64,000 nt of DNA, taken from NCBI GenBank assembly GCA_022266195.1, contig WHVY01000004.1:4233501-4297500 (forward strand), given 5' to 3'. The stretch comes from Tetranychus cinnabarinus. Taxonomy: Eukaryota; Arthropoda; Arachnida; Trombidiformes; Tetranychidae. Position 1 is the stretch's first letter, and every line of letters begins with the position of its first letter. Below, one piece after another: positions 46,388 through 56,738 of this stretch. Made by a program: the position numbers and the translations under genes. The notes under the pieces were generated by a model. The model saw only the letters and a list, made by a program, of their open reading frames with translations, ran no database searches and was not told where the DNA came from.

Positions 46388-47473
46388 ATGTCTGATAAAG
46401 ATTCCATATTGAAAGAGTTATTTTATGACCCTTCTTTACCGTCAGGATTTGGAGGAATCAATTCCTTGTATGTTGCTGCAAAAAAATATGGCATCAGTAA
46501 GAAATATGTAGCTGATTATCTTTCCAAACAAAAAGCTTATACACTACATAAACCCGTTATAAGAAAGTTCAAGCGTAACAAGACATGGGTCCCACATCAA
46601 TTGTTCCAATTTCAAGCTGATTTAGCAGATATGCGATCTTTGTCAAGCAGCAATTATGACCATAAATATATTCTAACAATAATAGATGTGCTTTCCAGAT
46701 ACGCATGGGCGATTGCCTTAAAAAACAAAAAACCTCAAAGTATAGTTGCAGCTTTCAAAATCGTTTTCAAGCAACAAAAGCCTCTTTATTTACAAACCGA
46801 CAGAGGAAAAGAATTTGTGAACAATCAATTCAAGTCTTTTTTGGAAAAAGAAAATGTTAAATTCTTCACCACCAGAAATCAAACTGTTAAATGCGCTTTA
46901 GTTGAAAGATTCAATAGAACATTGAAAAATAAGATTTACAAATTCATGACAGCTAATAATACCAAAAGATGGTACCCTTATTTGCAGGATTTTGCAAAAT
47001 CCTACAATAAATCCATCCATAGATCAATAGGTGTTACTCCTGAAAGTGCTATTGAAATGCGCAGTGACATATTGTTTGCATCATCTTATGGCAATAGTTT
47101 TACATATACTCAAAGAAAACAAAGGAAACTTTTATTAGGTGATCAAGTTCGCATAGCGAAGCATCTCAGTGCATTCAACAAAGGTTATCTTCCAAATTGG
47201 TCCACTGAACTATTTAATGTAACTAACTATTTAAAAAAGGACGATAAATTCCAGTATACAGTCAGTGAACAATCTGGAAAAGAAAGCCTTCAACGATACT
47301 ATACCGAGGAAATACAAAAGGTAAACAGAGCAGCTAAAAGAACATACGTTATCGAGAAAGTTCTTGAGAAGAAAACAGTTAATGGAGTTGAATATGTCAA
47401 AGTCAAATGGAGAAATTATCCGCCAACTTTCAACAAATGGATCCCCGCAAGATCAATCTCGGACTATCAATAA
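46388..47473 (+). CDS. Retroviral-type integrase with C-terminal chromodomain
   Basis: The 361 residues have the RVE catalytic core with D78 (in QADLADM), D138 (LQTDRGKEF) and E173 (ALVERFNRTLK), 34 residues between the last two. The C-terminus (about 315-361) is chromodomain-like: YVIEKVLEKKTVNGVEYVKV then KWRNYPPTFNKWIP. This is the Polinton integrase that inserts the element and makes 6-base duplications; the chromodomain may direct it to modified histones. All catalytic residues are present. Confidence 0.95.
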   Translation: MSDKDSILKELFYDPSLPSGFGGINSLYVAAKKYGISKKYVADYLSKQKAYTLHKPVIRKFKRNKTWVPHQLFQFQADLADMRSLSSSNYDHKYILTIIDVLSRYAWAIALKNKKPQSIVAAFKIVFKQQKPLYLQTDRGKEFVNNQFKSFLEKENVKFFTTRNQTVKCALVERFNRTLKNKIYKFMTANNTKRWYPYLQDFAKSYNKSIHRSIGVTPESAIEMRSDILFASSYGNSFTYTQRKQRKLLLGDQVRIAKHLSAFNKGYLPNWSTELFNVTNYLKKDDKFQYTVSEQSGKESLQRYYTEEIQKVNRAAKRTYVIEKVLEKKTVNGVEYVKVKWRNYPPTFNKWIPARSISDYQ

Positions 47474-47678
47474 TCTCAATAATAAATCTCCCGAATATAT
47501 TCTATTTTTGGCGCAGATAATCATCATTGTTGCAGTTGTTATTGTAAGTGTCATCAACCTAAGCGTTGGAGCTGAACGAGAGTCTCTTTGGGTTTCTTTA
47601 ATGAGCAGCTGTCTAGGATACATACTTCCATCACCTTTTGTTGTAACTAAAAAAACTGATACACCTCTAAACAAATGA
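47394..47678 (+). CDS. Small single-pass membrane protein overlapping the integrase
   Basis: The frame begins inside the integrase 3' end (ATG at 47394, or 47382) and encodes about 94 residues. After an Asn/Gln-rich start comes a membrane helix (YILFLAQIIIIVAVVIVSVI), and then SLWVSLMSSCLGYILPSPF, a pattern seen in small membrane proteins of other Polintons. Its last four bases overlap the start of the penton gene (ATGA). It might sit in an internal membrane or aid exit from the cell; both are guesses. Confidence 0.6.
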   Translation: MSKSNGEIIRQLSTNGSPQDQSRTINNLNNKSPEYILFLAQIIIIVAVVIVSVINLSVGAERESLWVSLMSSCLGYILPSPFVVTKKTDTPLNK

Positions 47679-48457
47679 ATCAAAATAGAGACTTTGATAT
47701 TGTACTGTCGAGTGACTTTAATAAAGATGATTTTCCAAAAAATAACCCAAGTTCCTTTCGTAACAAACTATCAAAAAAACTCAATCTTCAAGGATCGTGG
47801 TATGTTAGCTTGCTGGAGATCAGTGTTCCAAAAACCTGGGTTTCTAGAAGAACGATAAGTTTTTATCTCATGGATGAAACTACATCGCAACAAATTGGTG
47901 AGGAGAGGTCAGTTGAGCTTTTAACAACTGATGAGTATACAGATATCACTGCAAAATTGAATAATGCTGCTAAATTAGACGGATTGGATTCGCAAATAAC
48001 ATTTGGTTCGGATAAGAACGGTAAATTAACAATAATAAATGGTGTGAAAAAACAGGATTATGTTCAAAGTAGCATCACTCCAGTTTTTGATGAATATTCT
48101 AAAGAAATTCTGGGCTTGTATATAGTAACTACACTAAAAAACAAAAAAGTGATAGCTTATCGTCCTCCCAATCTTTATGACTATGCAGATATTTTTACTG
48201 TTGAAAGTGATTTGATAGAACCAATCCATGTTGGCTCAGATGAAAGACCTGTTCTACGCTATTTAATACCTAAAGGATTGCCTGATTTTGGTGATAATCT
48301 GTCATTTAATTTTGCTAAGCCACAAAAACGGAAGATCAAAGTGTCTTATATTGAATCAATAGACATAAATATAAGTAACTTAAAAGGTGATCCACCACCA
48401 TTTCGATTTGGGACGTCAGTGTTAACACTACGCTTTCAACATGACCCGTATTACTAA
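47675..48457 (+). CDS. Minor capsid / penton-like protein
   Basis: The 260 residues have the usual Polinton minor capsid layout. The N-terminus carries a signature of Asn-Ser-Phe after a FP element (DFPKNNPSSFRNKLSKKLNL) followed by WYVSLLEISVPKTW. The C-terminal part has YIESIDINISNLKGDPPPF and a closing TLRF strand. The protein is predicted to be a single jelly-roll at the capsid vertices. It overlaps the membrane protein before it and the basic protein after it by a few bases each. Confidence 0.85.
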   Translation: MNQNRDFDIVLSSDFNKDDFPKNNPSSFRNKLSKKLNLQGSWYVSLLEISVPKTWVSRRTISFYLMDETTSQQIGEERSVELLTTDEYTDITAKLNNAAKLDGLDSQITFGSDKNGKLTIINGVKKQDYVQSSITPVFDEYSKEILGLYIVTTLKNKKVIAYRPPNLYDYADIFTVESDLIEPIHVGSDERPVLRYLIPKGLPDFGDNLSFNFAKPQKRKIKVSYIESIDINISNLKGDPPPFRFGTSVLTLRFQHDPYY

Positions 48458-48764
48458 CTTATTTGATTATTATAAAGAACAATTAAATCAACCAAAAATT
48501 TCAGTTGCTAAATCAATGAATAAAACCTCTGATAGTGTCAAAAGCAGAAAAAGGAGAACAAAAAGCAAAAAGGAGTGTGCTCCCGTGAAAGATCTAAAAA
48601 GTAAAAAGAGCAAAGTGCTTAAAAAGTCTGTAAATAAAAAGCCAGTCAACAAACAGCGGACGGTGAAGAAAGATCTACGAGCTAAACAAGGGAAAAATAA
48701 AAACAAAAAGTCCAAGAAAAGCGAAAAGAAACTAAGCTTTGACTTTCTCGAAAATGTCAACTGA
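48441..48764 (+). CDS. Lysine-rich core-like protein
   Basis: The 107 residues are extremely basic (runs such as KSRKRRTKSKKE and KNKNKKSKKSEKK) with a short N-terminal region. It overlaps the 3' end of the penton-like gene and the 5' end of the major capsid gene, as an integral member of the late cluster. Basic DNA-condensing core proteins are known in adenovirus-like particles, so virion DNA binding is the best guess. Confidence 0.6.
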   Translation: MTRITNLFDYYKEQLNQPKISVAKSMNKTSDSVKSRKRRTKSKKECAPVKDLKSKKSKVLKKSVNKKPVNKQRTVKKDLRAKQGKNKNKKSKKSEKKLSFDFLENVN

Positions 48765-50082
48765 AAAACTTTTTGAGCCCTGTGTACTTCCAGAATTTGA
48801 TTTATTCAAACTACCTCATATGTCTTATCAAGTTGAAAAATCATTACAAGTTGATTATAGACCACTAACAGCACTCAAATCTGATTGCCCAATTGAGTTT
48901 TTCATAACTGGTACAGAAGATGAACTTGTTTCGCTTCACAAGTCTAAGCTTTATCTTCGCTTCAATGTGTTTTATAAAGCAGTTGGGACTGATAAACCAA
49001 AAAGTGCAGATTGGCAAAAGCTCGACATCTGTCAGAATGCTCTTCATTCAATTTTCAAAGATGTAGAGGTCAACATTGGTGACAAAAAAATCAACTCCAC
49101 ATTTGGAACCTATCCATATATCGCTTTTCTTTCTACTCTATTGTATAAATCAAAAGAAGAAAAAAATTCAAGCTGTAGAGGGGCATTCTGGTTTGAGAAC
49201 CTAACTTCATTAACCAGCGTTATTTCAACATCGAGGTCAAGTGCTCTTTATCCTAGATTTGTAACAGCGGAATCTGCGCTAGAAAATGGAAGAACTGTGG
49301 AAGTTTGTGGATCTCTAGAGACGGAAATTTTCAATCAAAAAAGACCCATACCCGGACAAATCCCTATAAGAATAAAACTATACCCTAATAAACCAGAATT
49401 TTACTTCACAACCAGTGATTCAGCTAAGTTCATACCTAAGCTGGTTCTTCAAGATGCTTTTTTAAGCGTTCATAAATACAAAATAACTCGAGATATGCAG
49501 CTAGCTTTGAATAGTGCTATAAAGCTAAGCTCACTGAAATACCCCATAGTCAGACGGGAAATAAAATATTTCACTATCAATAGCACTTCTCCAAGTGTTG
49601 TAATTGACAATGCCATAGTTGGTCAGCTGCCTAGAAAGTGTTTCGTTGTTCTATTGGATGCGAATTCTTTTGAAGGTTCCTATGATACCTTTCCTTTCCA
49701 TTTCGGAAACAAAGATCTTAATAAAATTTCATGCATTGTGAATGGCGAACTTTATCCATCGAGACCTTATCAGCCCGAATACTCTGAGGATATGTACAAT
49801 CATTGTTATTTAGGCTTATTGGATGCACTTAAGCCTGATTGTAACTTCAATTATACCTATGATACCTACAAAGATACTTTTCCGATATATGCATTCGATC
49901 TTTCGTGCGATGGGGCTACAGGTGGAGATAAATACATAAACAAGCAACGATTTGGTTCGATTAGATTCGACTTAAACTTCGCCAAAGCTTTGACAAAGGC
50001 TACAACACTACTTATTCTCAGCGAATATGATAATCTTTTACAAATCGATCATTTAGGTTCAGTAGCAACTGACTTTAATTAA
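48754..50082 (+). CDS. Major capsid protein (double jelly-roll type)
   Basis: The ATG at 48754 gives 442 residues, read across the end of the basic-protein gene in another frame. The N-terminus (CVLPEFDLFKLPHMSYQVEK) and the PIEFFITGTEDELVSL block followed by LYLRFNVFYK are typical of Polinton hexon-like proteins. The C-terminal FGSIRFDLNFAKAL and ATTLLILSEYDNLLQID close the second jelly-roll. It is shorter than many Polinton major capsid proteins (commonly around 500-650), perhaps by shorter loops. The gene appears intact. Confidence 0.88.
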   Translation: MSTEKLFEPCVLPEFDLFKLPHMSYQVEKSLQVDYRPLTALKSDCPIEFFITGTEDELVSLHKSKLYLRFNVFYKAVGTDKPKSADWQKLDICQNALHSIFKDVEVNIGDKKINSTFGTYPYIAFLSTLLYKSKEEKNSSCRGAFWFENLTSLTSVISTSRSSALYPRFVTAESALENGRTVEVCGSLETEIFNQKRPIPGQIPIRIKLYPNKPEFYFTTSDSAKFIPKLVLQDAFLSVHKYKITRDMQLALNSAIKLSSLKYPIVRREIKYFTINSTSPSVVIDNAIVGQLPRKCFVVLLDANSFEGSYDTFPFHFGNKDLNKISCIVNGELYPSRPYQPEYSEDMYNHCYLGLLDALKPDCNFNYTYDTYKDTFPIYAFDLSCDGATGGDKYINKQRFGSIRFDLNFAKALTKATTLLILSEYDNLLQIDHLGSVATDFN

Positions 50083-50305
50083 TGTTCAATGGCGAATTAT
50101 CTTTGTATTTTTGCTTTTATTTTATTTTTCCCCACAAACTTTATCCTTTATTTTTAACAACATTAAATGTATTTAAATCATTAAATTAATCATGCTTTTA
50201 ATAAAGTTGCTTTACTTAAAATTCGGCCTATCATTTAATGAATAATTTAGGTTCATATGACATTTAATTGAGGGTGTAACCCAGAGGGTTAATCATCATA
50301 ATTTC

Positions 50306-50365
50306 AGTTTCATTTGTAACGCTCCGCCTGTAAGGTGGAGCGTTACAAATGTATCTTATACTACT
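50306..50365 (-). repeat. Right terminal inverted repeat with hairpin
   Basis: Inverted copy of the left terminus. ATTTGTAACGCTCC and GGAGCGTTACAAAT are complementary around a short centre (GCCTGTAAGGT), and the outer 15 bases equal those on the left. The 220 bases between the capsid gene and this repeat contain polyadenylation-like AATAAA signals and nothing else. Confidence 0.9.
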
Positions 50366-50371
50366 GATGCA
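50366..50371. repeat. Right 6-bp target duplication of the Polinton
   Basis: GATGCA, identical to the six bases before the left terminus. Confidence 0.92.
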
Positions 50372-50681
50372 TATTCAATGATTAATTGATGTCTTTGAAA
50401 TGATCAAGTAATCGATGAGAGATCAATAAATGGCGTATCTTGTGTATCTTCATTACTACTGACGGTAAATTATCTTTATCATTGACGCCATTATCTCGCC
50501 ACTGTATTGATGATGTTGTGTTTCGTTCAGGTTTTGATCATTTTTAAATGATTTTATGACTATGGTCCAATAAGATTCTCTTTAATTGGATTTATGGTTT
50601 GTCTGTTTCCAGAAAAGGCCTCAAAAGGTTTCCATTTCATCAGTCGGAATGTACCGGTATGTAGTCGGTAAAACAATCTAT
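50372..50681. other. Spacer right of the Polinton
   Basis: No gene or RNA is seen; it leads into a large inverted repeat. Confidence 0.4.
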
Positions 50682-51199
50682 TATTACAGCATTTCTCGAT
50701 GACTTTAGACAAGTTCCCATAATGTTTAGTCGGCTTCTCAAAATGTTTAGACAAAATTTTAAGCCGGTCGTGAAACCAGCTACTCTTCTCAGAATGTTTC
50801 GACAGTTCTCATATTGTTTAGTCCAGTTTTCAGAGCATTTAGAAAAACGGGTTTCTCAATCCGAATTGAAAAGGCAGAAGCAATCAGAGTTGGATTTGAA
50901 ATATAAGTTTTTTAGTTTTTCAATTAAAATGTCCGAAAATAGTACCAACAGAGGTTCCCATTAATAAAATTATTGATTATCATCGATCAAAAATTGTGAA
51001 TGCCATATCAAACGGTTTGAGAACTCTTTTTGTCTAAATGCTCTGAAAACTGGACTAAACAATATGAGAACTGTCGAAACATTCTGAGAAGAGTAACTGG
51101 TTTTACGACCGGCTTAAAATTTTGTCTGAACATTTCGAGAAGCCGACTAAACATTGTGGGAACTTGTCTAAAGTCATCGAGAAATGCTGTAGTAATACA
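50682..51199. repeat. Large imperfect inverted repeat (foldback)
   Basis: Arms of about 180 bases (50,682-50,862 and 51,012-51,199) are inverted copies separated by about 150 bases. Matching parts include GAGAAATGCTG, CGACTAAACATT, CTGAGAAGAGTAACTGG and AACTGGACTAAACAATATGA. Each arm also contains a short motif (ATGTTTAG or a variant, then A/TC) repeated at irregular spacing. No coding frame is convincing. It could be a foldback transposon or yield a long hairpin RNA. Confidence 0.8.
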
Positions 51200-51624
51200 G
51201 AATAATCGATAATATAAAAATAATATAGAAAGGTTTAATAAATAAATTAATATAAAGAGACTTCATAGCATAAGAAACAGACTGGTACCTATATCGAGCT
51301 TTTTAAAACGTTTTGTCAAAATCTTTATTCAGTCGTCGAGATAGAAAAGTTTCAAGAATATTTTGATGATTTGGCTAAAAATAATCGCATAATGGTTATG
51401 ATCAATCGCGTTTATTTAAGCCAACTGAGTTCTGAATCATGTTTAGTTGAGGAAATATTTACAAAATGGTTATAACTTTATAACATAAGCAATGAATTAA
51501 CGAAAATTTTCGTCAAGTGTAAAACCAGAATAGTTTCTTATAATATTTTGATGATTCCACTTGTTTTATACTTGTCAATACTCGAATGATGATTACCAAT
51601 AATCGATTCTTCCAAGCCAACTGA
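51200..51624. other. 3' flank of GR D, separated from it by a transposon
   Basis: From about 51,245 this matches the 3' flank of GR A (16,545-16,920). It is the natural continuation of the GR D locus, displaced by the 2.7-kb transposon. Confidence 0.65.
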
Positions 51625-51916
51625 CAAGGAAAGTGTCTCCGGTGTCTCAATAATTTCCGATCGGGTCTATTTTCATTCGATAGAGCATAAAAAACTAGGA
51701 TAAGGGTTTGTCGGCTTTGAATAGGAAACTTTCGGGTCACGAGAAAATTGAGGTCCAAAAACCGTTTTTTGATGAAAAATTAGAAGTTTTTCAATATTTT
51801 TTGCTTAATTTTTATTTATTTTCTGGTGGTTTCCGACCTGTAAAAATCATTAAAAATATTTAAATCGCTATATAATGCATAGATTACGCATATTATTGAT
51901 TTTCTCATTAACTTTA
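51625..51916 (+). repeat. Left inverted repeat of the DNA transposon
   Basis: Contains GACACCGGAGACACTT (as complement), CGGTTTTTGGACCTCAATTT (as complement) and ATAATGCATAGATTACGCAT, all found inverted in the right arm. Confidence 0.85.
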
Positions 51917-52835
51917 AAATAATCATCAACTCATTCTCATTTTCTACTTTCTCCTTGTAAAATGGTGAAATAAAACATGATATTTGAATTTGACAATCCA
52001 ATTACCATTAAACTTATGAACAATTTCAGCTGTACAAACAATTAACATTTTTTTTAAATTGTAAGTTGTGAATTAGCATTGTGACTAATTTTGCACCAAT
52101 CAAAATTTATGGTGAAGCAAGTATTTTGTTACATTTTTGTTTTTATATGTAGATGGAATGACTATTATAACAAATATCCTGACTGATACCCTGACTGAAC
52201 GAATAGTTAATAATTTGACTAATTTGAGGTTCAATAATAATTTGTTTTGTGACTAATTGTTCTCTGGATAACATTTTTATTCATATATAAACGATGCTTT
52301 TATGGATTGTTGAAAATAATATACAAGTATATAATCTATTTATTTGCAACAAATATAACGAATATAATAATGATCAACGCGACATATAGTCAATATGTCG
52401 GTTGAATATATTTTAAACTAATTCTTGTGCTTGTCTTATTGAAATCTAATAATAAAAACATTCTAAATTAACGCTCGTGTAATTTTACCAAATTATTCTT
52501 GTTCTTTGTTTGATTTGCCATTGTTGATTTATGTTTGAACAAGCGTGTGAAGATGATACATTTTATTTATTCTAATAGGCATTTGATCAAATATACAATG
52601 GTATAAATGCTCAGAATTTGAATGAAACATAATCAGCTAATGGCTGTAATCAACAGTAGATCATTTCACAGTTTGTGCCTCTCTAGTTTTGCCTTTTATA
52701 CAGTAAAATAGATTTCAATCCAGTATCCTCAATAAAAGTCCTACTCTCATTGGCTATAGCCAAGTTTGGTCGAAGTGACGATGAAAACTCATCTATTGAG
52801 ATAATGTTTTTGCACGACATATCTTCGCCCAATAT

Positions 52836-53941
52836 GTGGCGAAAACGGAAATGAGATTAGAAATCGAGGAAGAGATTGGATTAATGTACGATGAAGACTA
52901 CGACAGTGATGTTGGAGATGAAGAAATCGAGGAAAGTGGTCAACCTCAGCCAATCGAAGATGAAGATGACAGTGATGACCAACCAACTAGCGGAGAATCA
53001 CCAGAACGAATGGAACGTAGTGAAACTTCTCCAAAAAGTTCACCAAGACATCGCACTCTAGCAGATTTATCGATTTCTGCTTCAACAATACGGAAAATCA
53101 ACGATTATATTGCCTCTGGTTATTCTTATTCCCAAGCAGCTCGGTATTTCCGAAGACTCATTCATAAAATCAGGAAACTTGTTGAACTCACCGATAAAGG
53201 TGGTTCAACTACTTCAAAAGTTCGACAAATCAATGATTATTGTAAAATAAAATTCGACCAATATCGCTCTAATGGAGCGATAATTCATTATTGAACAATT
53301 CAGGCTTGGGCTAGGGACAAAGCTGTTGCCTTAAATTATCCAAATTTCAAAGTTTCTTTGAGTTTCATCTCGCAATTTAAAAGCAAGCAACAGAATCGTC
53401 GGCAGAAAAATGACGCGTTTTGTGACGAGAAGTGAGATTGAAGGCGAGGATGCTATTCTCGAAACAGCTAGGCAATTCGTGAACAGTGTTACTAGTCTTG
53501 AACAATCAGCTGAAATAGATGAAGATTTAGTATTCAATACAGACCAATCGAAGGTGGAATATCAGATGGTCTCGAATCGGAGTCTATCAAATGAAGGAGA
53601 AAAAATGTCAATGGCACGAGTCCAAAGTTTGTCAGCCATGACTCACTCATACACTATTCAACTATTGGTAACAAAGTCTGGTTTGGTTAGCCCTAAAATC
53701 TATATTTGCTTCCAGGAGCCTAACGGAAGATTCGGGCCAAGAGTGAAGCAATCTGTCGATGCAGCAATGAGGATCTATTCATCAGTATATGCTGATGCGA
53801 TATGAAATGGAAGATGAGATCGAAGGATTTGAGAATGTTAATCAAATCTGCTTTGCCAATTGGCATGAAACCTGTGAAGCTCCTGATTGCGAAGCAATCA
53901 ATTTTATTTTTTGTGCTCACTGCTCATTTCCGTTTTAATTC
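52836..53941 (+). pseudogene. Broken transposase of the DNA transposon
   Basis: The first frame (52836-53294) has an acidic N-terminus and an HTH-like segment (SASTIRKINDYIASGYSYSQ). After its stop, coding resumes (IQAWARDKAVALNYPNFKVS, typical of the second HTH). The frame then shifts into 53410-53805, which carries MTRFVTRSEI, NTDQSKVEYQM (first catalytic Asp region) and QLLVTKSGLVSPKIY. A C-terminal piece (ICFANWHETC, INFIFCAHCSFPF) follows in yet another frame at about 53,840-53,938. The middle of the DDE domain is deleted. The element cannot make active enzyme. Confidence 0.75.
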
Positions 53942-54038
53942 ACCCATTTTATTTTAAATCCTCATTATCATCAAAGAACTGAATGAGTTGGAATAATAAA
54001 ACGCAATGCTAATTAATTGTGATTTATTGAATAAATTT

Positions 54039-54330
54039 CAAAGTTAATGAGAAAATCAATAATATGCGTAATCTATGCATTATATAGCGATTTAAATATT
54101 TTTAATGATTTTTACAGGTCGGAAACCACCAGAAAATAAATAAAAATTAAAAAAAAAAATTTGAAAAACTTTCAATTTTTCATCAGAAAACGGTTTTTGG
54201 ACCTCAATTTTCTCGTGACCCGAAAGTTTCTTATTCAAAGCCGACAAACCCTTATCCTAGTTTTTTATGCTCTATCGAATGAAAATAGTCCCGATCGGAA
54301 ATTATTGAGACACCGGAGACACTTCCCTTG
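54039..54330 (-). repeat. Right inverted repeat of the DNA transposon
   Basis: Inverted copy of 51,625-51,916 with a few substitutions and a longer A-run near 54,150. Confidence 0.85.
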
Positions 54331-54334
54331 TGAG

Positions 54335-56160
54335 TCAAATAAATGCACGTATATTGCATGATAGAAGCATAATGAAGCAAGCATTTTCCAATAGCAACTG
54401 CAAAGAGAAGATCATAGTTAATATTTAATTAAGGCGTCAGTATCATGAGATCAGTTCATTTTTTATTCGGACTTGGTTTTAGCAAATACCTATTAATAAC
54501 TCGATCTAATTTGAACATTTTATACAAAACTACTTGTAGTATTCATTGAATGCACAAATCTCCCAAAATAAATCACTGAATAAACACGAAAGTGGTTGTT
54601 GACTCAAAAGTGTGACAACAGAGATTATCCAAACTTTTCCTTAATTTTAAAAATGTTGAATTTTCATGATGATTCTGATTTACTAGACTGAGTGTCATGA
54701 TTTTGATATGGTAAGACCCTCAATCTTGCAGATACTTTTATGAAGTTGCTTACTTACATTTATGCAAGTAACTGGTTTGAATATACCAAAATCGCCAATG
54801 TGCGCACCGATAAATTTACTATCAAGTCTGTCCAATATTTCCATCGCCTGATCAATAAATGAAATTTAAAACCAATTATGTTAAATGAAACTGGAAAAAG
54901 TTGAGTATTCATTTTGTTTCAGAATAAAGTTTGAATGATTAGAATAATTTTTATATCAATGATCCCTCATTTTCATCCATTACTTACTTTTAGTTTAACT
55001 TCCTGTTTATGGTTTTTGGTTTTTGACATTAGTTGGCAATAATATTTGTAGACCTTGATAGACTTGAGAAAGATTTTCAGCATAAATGCTCACAAATCGC
55101 AAGTTGAACTTACCTCTTGATAGAAGAAACCGCCTAAATAGCAGGAAATGAATATTGCCGTATGTGACACAATGCCACCAATAGTCAAGATTCTTGTTAT
55201 AGCGTCAGGTTCAAAATCAAAAATAAAACCAAAAAAACAGGCAAAGTTACCAAAAGCAGAGACAGAGAAGATAGCATATTGAAACAGATATTTCGTTTCA
55301 TTATTAAATTGACTAAAATCATTCAAAAAACCTATCATTTCATAATTCATTTGAGAAAATTTTGAGCACCTTAATGTTCTATTCATAATGAGTTTCTTGC
55401 AATAATCAGTTAGTGTATTGGAACGTCCAATAAAAAAAACTACTAAAAGTATAATATAAATAAATGAAAACATAGCACTGTTTGCCAGTACAAATAAAGC
55501 AATGAACTCAAAAGGCATGAAAATAACATCGAACGCATAATGCTGTAAAGTTAAACCCTCTTGTGGCTGAGAAGTACGCAGATAAATGATACCGAATATT
55601 ATGATGATTGTAAACAGGGTTATTATTCTTATGCCATTCACTGCTACGAAATGTAACCATTTGTGAAATTGTTTACATCGAAGATGATTCATCTTTAATG
55701 ATGCTGCATTGAAACCGGTTCTTTCTAATTTGATCATCATTCTAATTATTTTCATTCGACCCGTTTCTTCAAGTCGTAACATGTACTCACGAAGAACAAA
55801 ATAAATAGCACTTAAAAAAATTACGGTCAATAGCATAGTATTCTTCTTGGCACCTTTAATTCCATTGAAAGGATTAGCCAAATATAAGTCAGAATAATAA
55901 TTGTCATAAAAGATGAATAGATTTAAACGTACAATCAAGATTACAATAAAGAATCGAAAGAACCAATTTCGAAAGTGAGCTTCCAATTTAATCGAGATAT
56001 TCAAGGTTTGTCGCAGTCCATTTCGACGACTTACCACTGCACGAAATAGTTTGTCACACAAATGAATAGCTTTAGACGTACTAATTTTAGATTCATTTTG
56101 TAGACCGATCAGTTTCGACAGATTTTTATTTATTTTATCGACAGAACAGCTTTGCATCAT
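54335..56160 (-). CDS. Gustatory receptor D, 4 exons
   Basis: Exons 56160-55114, 55062-54988, 54847-54758 and 54397-54335 give about 424 residues, closest to copy A (SRRNGLRQTLNISIKLEAHF, FFIGRSNTLTDYCKKL). The original start region (ATGTTGAGAGCTGCA at about 56,185) has one extra T in a run and is out of frame. The next in-frame ATG pair (MMQSCSVDK) would shorten the N-terminus by only about ten residues. Intron 2 is short (140 bases) and lacks the inserted elements seen in A, C and E, so it shows the ancestral state. A DNA transposon lies four bases beyond the stop codon. Confidence 0.8.
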
Positions 56161-56738
56161 GGCAAAAAATTGCAGCTCTCAACATAACAGAAAATTTTAG
56201 CTGAAAGTCTGAAAGCTATTGATATTAAATGAATTTCAAATATTGTCATATAATAATTATCAACACTTGATTCGTCTCAAAGACAACATCTTGATTGTGT
56301 AAATGATAAATTTAATATTGAAACCAACTATTATATATCTTTCTATTGATTTTATTGATGGTCGTATAAAACTTGGATGTAAATATCGAGTTAAAATCAG
56401 ATCAATATTTACAAAAATATCGATATTTCGAATAGAAATCAGTACTGTCAGTAAAAAATACCATTTCTCTATAATCGAAAAGTGTTAACTACGAAAAGCA
56501 TCATCGATCAAATGAATCGTTGATCAACCTTGATTATCTTGCAACGCTAATTATAGTAACTATACACAAAGTAACGGTAATACGCAATCTAACACAATAT
56601 CAATCTGCAGTATATCTGTTAACAAATCAAGTGAGGTAAAGTACTTCATTCCCTGAAGACTATCTAAATAATCTATTAATAGATATGTATCAAAATATTT
56701 TGATAATTCAATTATCGGTTATTCCAAGCCAAACTGAG
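56161..56738. other. Spacer between GR D and GR E
   Basis: Upstream flank of GR D and 3' flank of GR E. No gene is recognised. Confidence 0.4.

Larger units (their letters stand above)
27645..50365. mobile_element. Polinton/Maverick element, 22.7 kb, carrying a nested retroelement
   Basis: The element starts AGTAGTATAAGATAC and ends with the inverted copy, flanked by GATGCA duplications. It encodes the Polinton set: protein-primed PolB, A32-like ATPase, chromodomain integrase, penton-like and major capsid proteins and conserved small proteins. Without the 8.36-kb retroelement it would be about 14.4 kb. Polintons replicate by protein-primed DNA synthesis, integrate with a retroviral-type integrase, and probably form virions. 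The PolB gene is split, so this copy should be non-autonomous, although the other genes look open. An adenovirus-type protease was not found. The left arm has genes I do not know from typical Polintons. Confidence 0.95.
51625..54330 (+). mobile_element. Defective DNA transposon with ~292-bp terminal inverted repeats
   Basis: The ends are CAAGG(A/G)AAGTGTCTCCGG and its complement. The inverted repeats run from 51,625 to about 51,916 and from about 54,039 to 54,330. The flanks show a 3-base duplication TGA (51,622-51,624 and 54,331-54,333). The empty site can be read in GR copy E as AACTGAGTCAAATAAATG. The interior holds a broken transposase. The superfamily is not settled: the protein looks like the CENP-B-type HTH plus DDE group (pogo/Tigger-like), but the 3-base duplication is not the TA of that group. 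Confidence 0.88.

Noticed and set aside
48488..48760. Antisense leucine/phenylalanine-rich frame
   Set aside because: It is the complement of the lysine-rich core-like gene.
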